Part shown: positions 33,687 through 41,688 of the stretch, piece after piece
Layout of the letters: each line of letters begins with the position of its first letter
Numbering within the stretch: the stretch's first letter is position 1
Source of the DNA: a bacterium
GTDB lineage: Bacteria > Electryoneota > AABM5-125-24 > Hatepunaeales > Hatepunaeaceae
Assembly (NCBI GenBank): GCA_013202285.1
Contig: JABMRV010000060.1
Coordinates: forward strand, 1-44,844
Direction: 5' to 3'
DNA: 44,844 nucleotides
Program-made: the position numbers and the translations under genes
Notes under the pieces: generated by a model
What the model saw: only the letters and a program-made list of their open reading frames with translations
Databases searched by the model: none
What the model was told of the DNA's origin: nothing

Positions 33687-35428
33687 GCCCGGAGTCAAAC
33701 AGACGAATCCTGATTATCAACATCGCCAGGATGGGCGATCTGCTGCAATCATCACCCCTGATAGCCGCACTGAAGAGAGATAATGAAGAGGTTGAGATAT
33801 CGATGCTCTTTTCCGAACATTTCCGTGATGTGGCGGCTGCCATCCCCGGTATAGACAGGCTGATCGGGATTTCACTGCATGATATTGTCTCGCCGCTGAT
33901 AGTAAGCAACGGCGGGATTAAGAAACCCTACAAGCTGCTGAACGATCTCGCACAAGAACTGCGCAGTTATGGATTTGACCGGGTGATAAACATCACGCAT
34001 ACGCATTACAGCGCCATTCTGACCTCCCTTGCCCGCGGTGGTTCCAGCGCCGGCATGAACCTGGACAGGGAGGGTTTCAAAGTTGTAAACAACGCCTGGG
34101 CGAACTACTATCTCAACTCCTGTCTCAACCGGGTTTTCAACCGGTTCAACCTCGTTGATATGCACAGTTGCATCGGTGGAGATATGCCGGATTCAGGCAG
34201 GCTCCACCTTATAATCAGTGATGAAGCCCGCATCCGGGCTCAGAGTCTGATCCGTAAACATAACCGACCGGGTCATAAGTTCATCGCCGTCATTCCGGGA
34301 GCATCCTCTCCGGAAAAGGCATGGCATCCTGAACTATTCGGTCAGGCTGTCAACCGGCTCAGCAGCAGGACAGCCATCATCCCATTAATATTCGGCACTG
34401 AGAGCGAGTTTGAGCTTGGCAGGAAAATATCCAACGCCGTCCCGGGCACTCAGAACCTGTGCGGCAGAACAGATTTCCAACTGTTGTCGGCTTTAGTCGA
34501 ACGATGCGACCTGATGATAACCAACGACACCGGTCCCATGCATATCGCAGCAGCAGTGGGAACACGCATCCTGGACATTTCACTCGGAAGCGCGCTGTCT
34601 CATGAAACCGCACCCTACGGTGATGGACATATTGTAGTTGAGCCGCGCATCGATTGCTATCCCTGTCATGTCAAGATGAAATGCTCTCACCGTAGCTGCC
34701 ACAAATATATCTCACCCGAAATAATTGCTTCACTGGCTGAGACTCTATTAAAAGGAGAAACTCCCTCCCATCTGCCGGATGATCGTGCATCGGCTAAGGT
34801 AAACATCATGCGCAGCTCGTTTGATTACGAAGGGTGGTGGGAACTGATTCCTTTGGTGCGAAGGAAACTAACCAGGATCGAACTCCTGAACCATGCCATG
34901 AGAGAGATGTGGAAGAAGGCTCTTTCCGGCAGCCCGGCATGGTCTCCCGAATACGGAATGATTGCCGAGGAAGTCGGCAGGCGGTTGAATGAGAACTATA
35001 TAACCGATAATCAATTGATACACGACAAGACATTCTACAGACCGATCCGGGTGATAGAATCGCTGGCTTCAACGGGACTAAAAGCCTCACTTGAACTTGC
35101 GTCGAAGAGTGCCGACAAGAGCAATCACGGACGAATCAGCGAACTCGGTGACATCCTTAAAAATGTCGATCAGAACCTCATCCGGTTGGCTTATGAACAT
35201 CCTGAAGTGAAACCGCTGGTGGCGCAATTCATATATGGTAAAGACAACCTGACGGGGTGGGAGCTGTCCTCGCTGGCGCGCCAGACCGCAAGTCTATATG
35301 AGAACCTGGTCTCCTGGGGAAGAGCGCTGCCAAACTGGATCGATGCTCTTGGTGTCGGGGTGTCGGAGTGTCGGAGTTCCTGCCCACGACACCCTGAATC
35401 CCCTCTGATTGAACGGGCGATGGTATGA
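33683..35428 (+). CDS. Second family 9 glycosyltransferase with an extra C-terminal domain
   Basis: 581 residues from a TTG (AAGGAG five bases upstream), overlapping the previous stop. Residues 1-360 are heptosyltransferase-like: ILIINIARMGDLLQSSPLIAALK at the start, FIAVIPGASSPEKAWHPELF, then MITNDTGPMHIAAAVGTRIL and YPCHVKMKCSHRSCHKYI, a cysteine-rich signature often seen in bacterial GT9 enzymes. Another 220 helical residues of unknown function follow. The last 30 residues come from a repeat-rich stretch. The stop overlaps the next ATG (ATGA). Confidence 0.87.
   Translation: MSPESNRRILIINIARMGDLLQSSPLIAALKRDNEEVEISMLFSEHFRDVAAAIPGIDRLIGISLHDIVSPLIVSNGGIKKPYKLLNDLAQELRSYGFDRVINITHTHYSAILTSLARGGSSAGMNLDREGFKVVNNAWANYYLNSCLNRVFNRFNLVDMHSCIGGDMPDSGRLHLIISDEARIRAQSLIRKHNRPGHKFIAVIPGASSPEKAWHPELFGQAVNRLSSRTAIIPLIFGTESEFELGRKISNAVPGTQNLCGRTDFQLLSALVERCDLMITNDTGPMHIAAAVGTRILDISLGSALSHETAPYGDGHIVVEPRIDCYPCHVKMKCSHRSCHKYISPEIIASLAETLLKGETPSHLPDDRASAKVNIMRSSFDYEGWWELIPLVRRKLTRIELLNHAMREMWKKALSGSPAWSPEYGMIAEEVGRRLNENYITDNQLIHDKTFYRPIRVIESLASTGLKASLELASKSADKSNHGRISELGDILKNVDQNLIRLAYEHPEVKPLVAQFIYGKDNLTGWELSSLARQTASLYENLVSWGRALPNWIDALGVGVSECRSSCPRHPESPLIERAMV
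35351..35393. repeat. Tandem GTGTCGG units within an inverted repeat
   Basis: GGTGTCG at 35351-35357 pairs with CGACACC at 35387-35393; between them GTGTCGG-type words recur three times. In frame it encodes the Ser/Cys-rich C-terminus of the glycosyltransferase (GVGVSECRSSCPRH). Confidence 0.6.
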
Positions 35429-36711
35429 CTCAGACATTAAAATCATCGTTCGACATGTCTCAGCGTCTTCTCGACCGCTGCCGTTACCGGCGACTGACGA
35501 ATGGCAGGGTGGGGACTGTTCTCGTAGTCGATGCCGGATACTTCATTCAGACAGAGAGCATTCGAGGTTTCGAACAGAACGGATGGCACGTAATACCGGT
35601 TCCTCTCGAACCGGTGGAGCAGTTCATCGAAAAACTGCTGACCGCGGTTGTCACGCATCGACCGGACATGCTGTTCACCGTTAACCATCTCGGTTTCGAT
35701 CAAAATGGGGTGTTGACTGAATTGCTGGAAATCATCGAGATGCCGGTGGTCTCATGGTTTGTCGATAGTCCGGCTTATATCATGCTGGATCATAAACTGA
35801 ACGCCTCTCCACTCGTTATAACGCCGATATGGGAGAAAGAATATCAAGATTTTCTGAGCGACTTCGGTTTTCAGCATACTTTCCATCTTCCACTTGCCGG
35901 TGATCCCGGACTTTTCTGTCACGTCAAGCCTTCAATGGAGTATAGTTACCAGATCGGCTTCGTAGGCGATTCGATGACCTCAGCCGTAGCGAAATGGAGC
36001 CAATACTGCGCCTCAATTCCTGAATCGAGACAGATTATCGGTGAAGCTGCTGCTGAACTTGTAAAGAATCGTCGATTGAAGCCCATCGAACTGCTGCATC
36101 AACGTTTGAATCAGATGGCAGATAAGGACATATCTATAAATAAGGAAGAGGAGTTGACATTCGCCTCGGCAATCGTGCTTGAAGCAACACGTCAGTACCG
36201 CCATAATATGGTTAACAGCCTCCGGGATGCCGATCTGCACATCTTCGGCGATTGGGACTGGCATGAATATGCGCCTCCGAATGCGGTGATTCATCCAGGC
36301 GTCGATTATTACAGTGAGCTTCCGACACTATATAAATCGACACGAATTAACCTCAACAATACCAGCATGCAGATGCCGACAACGGTCAATCAGAGGGTGT
36401 TCGACGCTCCGCTTGCAGGGGGATTCCTGCTCACGGATTATCAGGAAGACCTCGACATTCTATTCGATATGAAGAAAGAAACAGCGACTTTCTCCTGCAC
36501 GGACGAGTTGAGAGAGCTTACTGCATATTATTTGGCACACGATTCGCTCCGTGAAACAACGGTTCGCTCGGCGTATGAAAGAATATTGAACGAACATACA
36601 TATCGACACCGGATCGGAAAGATCATCGAATATGCCCGGCGTGCATTCGGGGAACCTGTGGCACATCCCGCGAATGCGGGATTGTCTGTGATGTCGAATG
36701 TTCGGAATTGA
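35425..36711 (+). CDS. CgeB-like glycosyltransferase
   Basis: 428 residues. GTVLVVDAGYFIQTE opens an N-terminal Rossmann-like half; MPVVSWFVDSPAYIML and HLPLAGDPGLF are typical DUF3880/CgeB motifs, as is the end, NQRVFDAPLAGGFLLTDYQEDLDILFD followed by YERILNEHTYRHRIGKII. It pairs with the CgeB half of 31860-33686. The C-terminus (HPANAGLSVMS) derives from a palindrome. The start overlaps the upstream stop, so the last four glycosyltransferase genes are one tightly packed transcript. Confidence 0.85.
   Translation: MTQTLKSSFDMSQRLLDRCRYRRLTNGRVGTVLVVDAGYFIQTESIRGFEQNGWHVIPVPLEPVEQFIEKLLTAVVTHRPDMLFTVNHLGFDQNGVLTELLEIIEMPVVSWFVDSPAYIMLDHKLNASPLVITPIWEKEYQDFLSDFGFQHTFHLPLAGDPGLFCHVKPSMEYSYQIGFVGDSMTSAVAKWSQYCASIPESRQIIGEAAAELVKNRRLKPIELLHQRLNQMADKDISINKEEELTFASAIVLEATRQYRHNMVNSLRDADLHIFGDWDWHEYAPPNAVIHPGVDYYSELPTLYKSTRINLNNTSMQMPTTVNQRVFDAPLAGGFLLTDYQEDLDILFDMKKETATFSCTDELRELTAYYLAHDSLRETTVRSAYERILNEHTYRHRIGKIIEYARRAFGEPVAHPANAGLSVMSNVRN
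36665..36682. repeat. Palindrome at the end of the CgeB-like gene
   Basis: ATCCCGC and GCGGGAT around four bases, read in frame as part of the C-terminus (HPANAGL). Confidence 0.55.
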
Positions 36712-36745
36712 AGAGATTACAATTAGTTATGGAGGATAAATAATA

Positions 36746-37375
36746 ATGGAATCATCAAATCTAATGGTTCAGGTTAACGGTCAGGCAAAAGAACTACACC
36801 TTGGAGATGAGGTTTCTTTCGACAAAATCATTGAAACCATCAATGAAGAAACAACGGAACAGGGCACTTCAATAACGAATGTGAAGCTGAATGGGGAAGA
36901 TATTACCGGTATGGACTGGGAAAGATTTGCCCATCTGACTGCCGGGGATATAAGAAACCTCGAGGTCGAAACCGGAGATATAAAGCAGCTTGCCCTTGAA
37001 ACGCTGAACTCGCTCTTTGAGTTCACCAACAACCTGGTGAACGAACTGAAGCGTGTAACCGAATTGTTCCGTTTGGGGAACTCAGTTCAGGGCGGCGATA
37101 TTTTCAGCCGCGCCATAGATGGTATCCAGCTTGTCAACCATGCTTCTGCGATGGTCGAGAGAAACCTGGGAATCGAAACAGACGGCTCCAAGGGAAACGG
37201 TAATACTCTCACACAACAGTTAAACAACCTGCAGCCGATCCTTGAGGACATGTTCTCGGCACAGCAGAACCAGGACTGGGTACTATTGGCGGATCTCCTC
37301 GAATATGAGCTTATCCCCCACTTCGAAGAAAGAGAGAAACTCCTCCGGTCCTGGAGGGAGAAAAATAGTGCATGA
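36746..37375 (+). CDS. Unknown protein in the flagellar region
   Basis: 209 residues; no family recognised. The N-terminus (1-75) has alternating beta-like segments (LMVQVNGQAKELHLGDEVSFDKII and ITNVKLNGEDITGMDWERF); the rest is helical (LALETLNSLFEFTNNLVNELKRVTELF) and ends acidic then basic. GGAGGATAAATAATA precedes the ATG, with a good ribosome-binding site. It overlaps the next gene by eight bases, so the two are coupled. Position between the glycosyltransferases and the sigma-28 flagellin promoter points to a filament-related or chaperone role; the sequence alone does not show one. Confidence 0.75.
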   Translation: MESSNLMVQVNGQAKELHLGDEVSFDKIIETINEETTEQGTSITNVKLNGEDITGMDWERFAHLTAGDIRNLEVETGDIKQLALETLNSLFEFTNNLVNELKRVTELFRLGNSVQGGDIFSRAIDGIQLVNHASAMVERNLGIETDGSKGNGNTLTQQLNNLQPILEDMFSAQQNQDWVLLADLLEYELIPHFEEREKLLRSWREKNSA

Positions 37376-37745
37376 CCGTGACGGTTCTTTAGATTTTGTT
37401 CGACAACAGCGAGACATATTTCAGTTGCAGTCTCAAGCTATTGACCGCGGAGACCTGATCGCAGCGAAAACCGCAGGCGATCAACTCAATCGCTCGATGT
37501 CAGGACTTGTGCAGGTTGTCAACCTGAGCAGAAACGGTGGATCCTTTACCGCATCGGAGAAAGAGGACATCGAGCAACTGGTGGTCGAGATGAAATCGTT
37601 ACGAGAGTCGGCAATCGACCGTCTGAACACCCGAAGAAAACATCTTTCAGAATTACTTCACGAATTTCGTAAAGGAAGACAACTTCTTACCCGATACCGG
37701 TCCGGTAGAAAATCGGGTGGAAGGTTCTTTGATATAACTGGTTAA
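37368..37745 (+). CDS. Unknown small helical protein before flagellin
   Basis: 125 residues. The start is the GTG at 37368, since GGAGGGAG lies seven bases ahead; a longer frame upstream would run through the preceding gene and is rejected. It is nearly all helical (LDFVRQQRDIFQLQSQAIDRGDLIAAK, IEQLVVEMKSLRESAIDRLNTRRKHLSELL) with a basic tail. Size, helix pattern and position fit an export chaperone such as FliT or FlgN, but no specific motif confirms this. It ends just before a repeat-rich leader. Confidence 0.7.
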   Translation: MHDRDGSLDFVRQQRDIFQLQSQAIDRGDLIAAKTAGDQLNRSMSGLVQVVNLSRNGGSFTASEKEDIEQLVVEMKSLRESAIDRLNTRRKHLSELLHEFRKGRQLLTRYRSGRKSGGRFFDITG

Positions 37746-37773
37746 TCCGCCAAAGCTCAGTCATAGCAGCTTA

Positions 37774-37850
37774 AGGAGGACGGAGCTCCGTGTACCCGTC
37801 CATCGAGGATTCTATTAAGGAGGACGGGGCTCTGTACCCGTCCATCGAGG
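37774..37850. repeat. Two direct copies of the GGAGGACGG unit before flagellin
   Basis: AGGAGGACGGAGCTCCGT at about 37774 and AGGAGGACGGGGCTCTGT at about 37818, each followed by GTACCCGTCCATCGAGGATT-like words. They are the same unit as the arms at 31771-31845. They precede the sigma-28 promoter by 60 bases. Confidence 0.75.
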
Positions 37851-37912
37851 ATTTGAATCGGCTTTTTAACTGCTATAGGATGCATTAACCTCCATTTCCG
37901 TCTAAAAATCGC

Positions 37913-37940
37913 TAAAGTTTTACTGACAACTCGTCGATAA
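37913..37940 (+). promoter_or_regulatory. Sigma-28 (FliA) promoter of flagellin
   Basis: TAAAGTTT at 37913-37920 matches the -35 element; GTCGATAA at 37933-37940 matches the -10 element GCCGATAA at seven of eight positions. The spacer is 12 bases between these octamers, against the usual 11. The leader would be about 40 bases. Confidence 0.75.
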
Positions 37941-37985
37941 AAGACATGCAAGGGGTTTTACGAAAACAATGGAGGATAATATCCT

Positions 37986-38813
37986 ATGAGCATGCGGATT
38001 AACCAAAACATTCTGTCGCTCACCGCACAGAGGAGCATTTACCAGACGCAAATGGATTTAGATAAAGCCGTTACGCGTCTCTCCTCAGGACTACGCATCA
38101 ACAACGCCTGGGACGACCCGGCTGGTCTTGCAGTATCTGAAAAATTTCGCGCTCAGATCGCCAGCATGGTGGAAGCACAGCGGAACGCCAACTACAACGT
38201 CAACCTGATCCAGACCGCTGAAGGCGCTCTGAGTGTTATCGATGAGAAGCTGATACGCATGAGAGCCTTGGCAGTAGGGGCATCAAACGGCGCTCTTACC
38301 GATACTGACCGCGCTAACCTTCAGGTTGAGTTCGATCAGCTCAGGAGTGAGATCACCCGTATTGCAGCTACTACCAACTACAACAGCTTGAATCTGCTCG
38401 ACGGGACTTACTCATCGAATGGTATCAAGTTCCATATCGGAACTTACAACACCAATCTGCAGGATTACTACTTCGTCACCCTCAATGATATGAGAACATT
38501 GGGGCTTGGCAGCGCATCGCTGACCTCGACTGCCACTGCGCAGGCTGCAATCAACCTGCTCGATACTGCGATTGATTCCAAGGATACCGAACGTACTCGG
38601 ATGGGCGCTTATGTCCAGAGACTGCAGAACACAATCGTAAATCTGCAGATTTCCGAAGAGAACGCCATCAGATCAGAATCGCAGATTCGCGATGCGGACA
38701 TTGCCGCCGAGATGTCAAACTTCGTCAGGTCACAAATCCTGATGCAGACCGGCGTATCGATGCTTTCGCAGGCGAACATGATCCCACAGATTGTGGCGGG
38801 TCTCGTAGGTTAG
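37986..38813 (+). CDS. fliC: Flagellin
   Basis: 275 residues. MSMRINQNILSLTAQRSIYQ, LSSGLRINNAWDDPAGLAVSEKF and LIQTAEGALSVIDEKLIRMRALA form the N-terminal D0/D1 helices; NAIRSESQIRDADIAAEMSNFVRSQIL and a C-terminal SMLSQANMIPQIVAGLVG form the other end. The central domain is minimal, so D2/D3 are lacking, as in other short flagellins. Glycosylation of such short flagellins is common. GGAGG lies ten bases before the ATG. A perfect hairpin follows. Confidence 0.97.
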   Translation: MSMRINQNILSLTAQRSIYQTQMDLDKAVTRLSSGLRINNAWDDPAGLAVSEKFRAQIASMVEAQRNANYNVNLIQTAEGALSVIDEKLIRMRALAVGASNGALTDTDRANLQVEFDQLRSEITRIAATTNYNSLNLLDGTYSSNGIKFHIGTYNTNLQDYYFVTLNDMRTLGLGSASLTSTATAQAAINLLDTAIDSKDTERTRMGAYVQRLQNTIVNLQISEENAIRSESQIRDADIAAEMSNFVRSQILMQTGVSMLSQANMIPQIVAGLVG

Positions 38814-38841
38814 TCCTTCCCATAGCGGAGCGATAGGATAC

Positions 38842-38869
38842 AACGCGGGGGTAACCATTCCCCCGCGTT
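38842..38869 (+). terminator. Hairpin after flagellin
   Basis: AACGCGGGGG and CCCCCGCGTT form a perfect 10-bp stem around eight bases, 28 bases after the flagellin stop. No T-run follows, so partial termination or message stabilisation is as likely as full termination. Confidence 0.55.
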
Positions 38870-38974
38870 AGAGTTCTTGCCTCCCGACACCTTCGGGACT
38901 GGCAAACTACCGCTTTCGCCAATAAACTGCCGGACATTTTTACTCCGGTGGTGAAGATGGGAGAGACTAATCTT

Positions 38975-40636
38975 ATGCCGATTGGAAACGTTTCCGGACT
39001 GTCGTCCGGCATTGACTGGAACAGCACTATTGACCTGATCATGCAACTCGAACGTCGTCCTGTTGATATTCTCGAAATACGACGCTCCGAGTACCAGTCC
39101 CGGTTAACCAACTGGGGTGTGATTGAGTCAAAATTGAGCGCCCTGCAATCCAAAGCGGAGAGTCTGGATTCGCTGGACGAATTTCTCGCGAAATCCGCCA
39201 CCACGACGGATTCAGATGTACTCTCTGTCACGGCGTCTTCAGGTGCCATTCCTGCCAGCCATGACATAATCGTCAACCAATTGGCTACCAATCACACTCA
39301 TGCGCATACTGCAGGATGGTCTGATCTTAACTCCACCGCAGTAAACAACTCCGGTGGAGATCAGACGTTCTCCTATACCTATGACGGGACCGTGGTGGAC
39401 GTTACCATACCTGACGGCGCTACTATGCAGGATCTGATCAACCTGATCAACCGCGATCCAAATAACACGGGTGTGGTCGCTTCGGTGATCGACGACGGCA
39501 GCGGCGGCGCAACCCCTTACCACCTGATGCTCTCCGGCGAGGACACCGGATCCAATAAGGATATCTCTATCAACGACGCCAACACCGATCTCAATGACGG
39601 TACATACTTTGACAGCGGGAACTGGGCGATCACTCAGACGGCGCAGAACGCCGAGATCAGAGTGGACGGTTTTCCAGATCCGGGCTGGGGTTGGCCAAAT
39701 CCGTGGATCGAGTCCGAAACAAATGATATTGATGACATTATTCCCGGCGTCACGCTGCATCTGCAGGATGACTCCGGTGGCAGCAGTATCCGGATCGAAA
39801 TAGGACTTGACACGAGTGCTATCATCGGCAAAGTAAATGACCTGGTCGATTCCTATAACGATGTAATCGAAACCATCAACACACTGACACGTTACGACGC
39901 GGAAAATGAAACATCGGCTCCCTTATTCGGAGACTCTCTCACGCGCTCCATCAAGGACGAACTCCTGATGATGATCGCTCAGAACATCCCCGGGACAGAC
40001 GATAACGATGTCTATCGAATCCTTGGTCAGGTCGGAATATCGCTGACCAGCGGTGGAAAGCTTGCCATCGATGAAGATGAACTCGAAGAAGCACTCGCGG
40101 ACGACCCGACGGCTGTAGCGAGGTTGTTCGTATTTGATGCAGAATCGACCAGCAATTTTGTTACGGTAACGGGTCACGATGAGAACAGCGTCGGCGGTTC
40201 ATACAATTTCAACCTATACTATGACGCCAACGGCGTCATCGACTCCGGTCAGAACAACACCCTCGACGGATCGCCGGTAACCGTACATGGCGACAGCCTC
40301 TTTGAAGGCGCCGATGACACCGACGTCGAAGGTCTGCTGCTGATGCTGACAGATCCCGGTAACGGTCCTTCCAGCATATCCGGAACCGTAAAGGCTTACA
40401 CTGGATTGTCCGTCCTACTGGCAAACTGCATCGATCGATTGACTGACTCCTATGAAGGAAGTCTCAAAACCAACAGCGATCAAATAAACGACAGTATTGA
40501 TCTTCTCGACGAGCGAATCGAAGCGTGGGAGGTTCGGCTCGATTCAATCGAGGAGAACTACCGGAGAAAATATACTCAGATGGAAGTCCTTATCGGTCAA
40601 TTACGAACCACGGGAAGCTACCTTTCATCAATTTAA
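38975..40636 (+). CDS. fliD: Filament cap protein FliD
   Basis: 553 residues from the ATG at 38975, chosen because GGGAGAG lies nine bases upstream and the conserved N-terminus starts at once (IGNVSGLSSGIDWNSTIDLIMQLE). IPASHDIIVNQLATNHTH, TMQDLINLINRDPNNTGV and the C-terminal coiled-coil IRLDSIEENYRRKYTQMEVLIGQLRTTGSYL-type end are FliD features. It caps the filament and folds flagellin. A frame starting at 38948 would add nine non-conserved residues. A weak -10-like GCCAATAA near 38918 has no fitting -35. Confidence 0.95.
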   Translation: MPIGNVSGLSSGIDWNSTIDLIMQLERRPVDILEIRRSEYQSRLTNWGVIESKLSALQSKAESLDSLDEFLAKSATTTDSDVLSVTASSGAIPASHDIIVNQLATNHTHAHTAGWSDLNSTAVNNSGGDQTFSYTYDGTVVDVTIPDGATMQDLINLINRDPNNTGVVASVIDDGSGGATPYHLMLSGEDTGSNKDISINDANTDLNDGTYFDSGNWAITQTAQNAEIRVDGFPDPGWGWPNPWIESETNDIDDIIPGVTLHLQDDSGGSSIRIEIGLDTSAIIGKVNDLVDSYNDVIETINTLTRYDAENETSAPLFGDSLTRSIKDELLMMIAQNIPGTDDNDVYRILGQVGISLTSGGKLAIDEDELEEALADDPTAVARLFVFDAESTSNFVTVTGHDENSVGGSYNFNLYYDANGVIDSGQNNTLDGSPVTVHGDSLFEGADDTDVEGLLLMLTDPGNGPSSISGTVKAYTGLSVLLANCIDRLTDSYEGSLKTNSDQINDSIDLLDERIEAWEVRLDSIEENYRRKYTQMEVLIGQLRTTGSYLSSI

Positions 40637-40661
40637 CGTATTATATTAGGGACAGTACCAG

Positions 40662-41069
40662 ATGGCTTCTTTCAACCCTTACGATCAATACCTGAATATA
40701 CAGTTCGGTACCGCAGACCAGGGAACACTCATACTGATGACGTTCGACGGCGCCATCCGCTTCTGCAACGAAGCCCGTGAATGTATGAATAAACAGGATG
40801 ATATTGGCAAGGGTAAGTGGCTGACACAGGCGTATGACACGGTTGCCGAACTGCGTAAATCGCTCAAACCGGACGTCGATGAGAATCTGGTTGAACAGCT
40901 AAGCAAAGCATACGAATTCATCTGCCACCAGATAACATTAGCCAATGTGCTTAACAAAGAAGAACATGTCGGCAACGCCCTGACGGTTCTCGAGCAGATG
41001 CGAACCGCATGGCGGGAGATCATTCAACAGCAACGGCAGAATGCCGCCAGTAATGTCTTGGTAGGATAA
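40662..41069 (+). CDS. fliS: Flagellin export chaperone FliS
   Basis: 135 residues. FNPYDQYLNIQFGTADQGTLILMTFDGAIRFCNEA is the FliS N-terminal pattern (Y..YL...V...S...L..MLYDGAI), and helices with KGKWLTQAYDTVAELRKSLKPDVDENL follow. It binds flagellin in the cytoplasm before export. AGGGA precedes the start; the next gene begins five bases after its stop. Confidence 0.92.
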   Translation: MASFNPYDQYLNIQFGTADQGTLILMTFDGAIRFCNEARECMNKQDDIGKGKWLTQAYDTVAELRKSLKPDVDENLVEQLSKAYEFICHQITLANVLNKEEHVGNALTVLEQMRTAWREIIQQQRQNAASNVLVG

Positions 41070-41074
41070 TCGAA

Positions 41075-41524
41075 ATGTATATTTACGATATAAACAACAC
41101 CGGCGGTATCGATCCTATAGACGGATCTATACCCAAACCGGTTAAACCCGCAACCGAGAAACCTCCTGAAGCCGACCAGATTAAGCCTGAGGTTGACCGA
41201 GCCGAACTCGAACAGAGCAGAACTGAGGATTCCCGGGCTTTCCAGGCGGCAAAGCTGGTTCTCGAAACCATTCCCGATGTCCGCGACGACAAGATTGAAT
41301 TAGCTCTCAAGCGGCTGGAGGAAGGATTCTACGACCGCCCTGAGATCCTTGCTGAAACAGTCGCCGGAATGATCGCCGATCCCGAAGCGAATCCATCATT
41401 GCGAACGCTCACATCCGAAGAGATAGAAACGATAAGAAATCGTATCGAGAGCGGCTATTACGGCAAAGAAGAAATAAGGAACATTATCGCGAGTGGGATA
41501 ATCGACGACGCATTGGAGGGATGA
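41075..41524 (+). CDS. FlgM-like anti-sigma-28 factor, with a doubled C-terminal motif
   Basis: 149 residues. YDINNTGGIDPIDG opens like FlgM (INNIGGI in known members), then a Pro- and Lys-rich disordered stretch and VDRAELEQSR. The C-terminal helices that bind sigma-28 appear twice: DVRDDKIELALKRLEEGFYD (about 67-86) followed by an AETVAGMI end, and TSEEIETIRNRIESGYYGK (about 113-131) followed by an IIASGIID end. Ordinary FlgM has one such unit and about 100 residues. Closing the fliC-fliD-fliS group fits a feedback role. Assigned by motif and position; not a certain homologue. Confidence 0.7.
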   Translation: MYIYDINNTGGIDPIDGSIPKPVKPATEKPPEADQIKPEVDRAELEQSRTEDSRAFQAAKLVLETIPDVRDDKIELALKRLEEGFYDRPEILAETVAGMIADPEANPSLRTLTSEEIETIRNRIESGYYGKEEIRNIIASGIIDDALEG

Positions 41525-41554
41525 AGCAGTTATTCTTCTGAAATGTGAGCGAGA

Positions 41555-41591
41555 AAAATCCCGCCCCGAAATTTCGGGGCGGGATTTTTTA
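41555..41591 (+). terminator. Strong intrinsic terminator of the flagellar region
   Basis: AAATCCCGCCCCGAAAT is mirrored by ATTTCGGGGCGGGATTT, giving a near-perfect stem with almost no loop, closed by TTTTTT. It follows the FlgM-like gene by 30 bases. Confidence 0.9.
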
Positions 41592-41688
41592 TTGTGTTTC
41601 TCATAAATAAAGATCGAATTACGAAAAAACTTCATGGCGATGTTATAATTCAAAATCTAAAATCCAAAATTCAAAATCCCTATACACA

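Noticed and set aside
37242-37367. Longer start for the small gene before flagellin
   Set aside because: The extra residues overlap the preceding gene in another frame and look like out-of-frame sequence; the GTG at 37368 has a strong ribosome-binding site.
37774-37850. CRISPR array
   Set aside because: Only two direct copies, each internally palindromic, without regular spacers or cas genes; it is a dispersed repeat.
38880-38975. Sigma-28 promoter for fliD (GCCAATAA near 38918)
   Set aside because: No matching -35 element at a workable distance; read-through from the flagellin promoter is enough.
41640-41680. AT-rich words (CAAAATC repeated) as a possible origin or array
   Set aside because: Too short and irregular, with no DnaA boxes or replication genes nearby.
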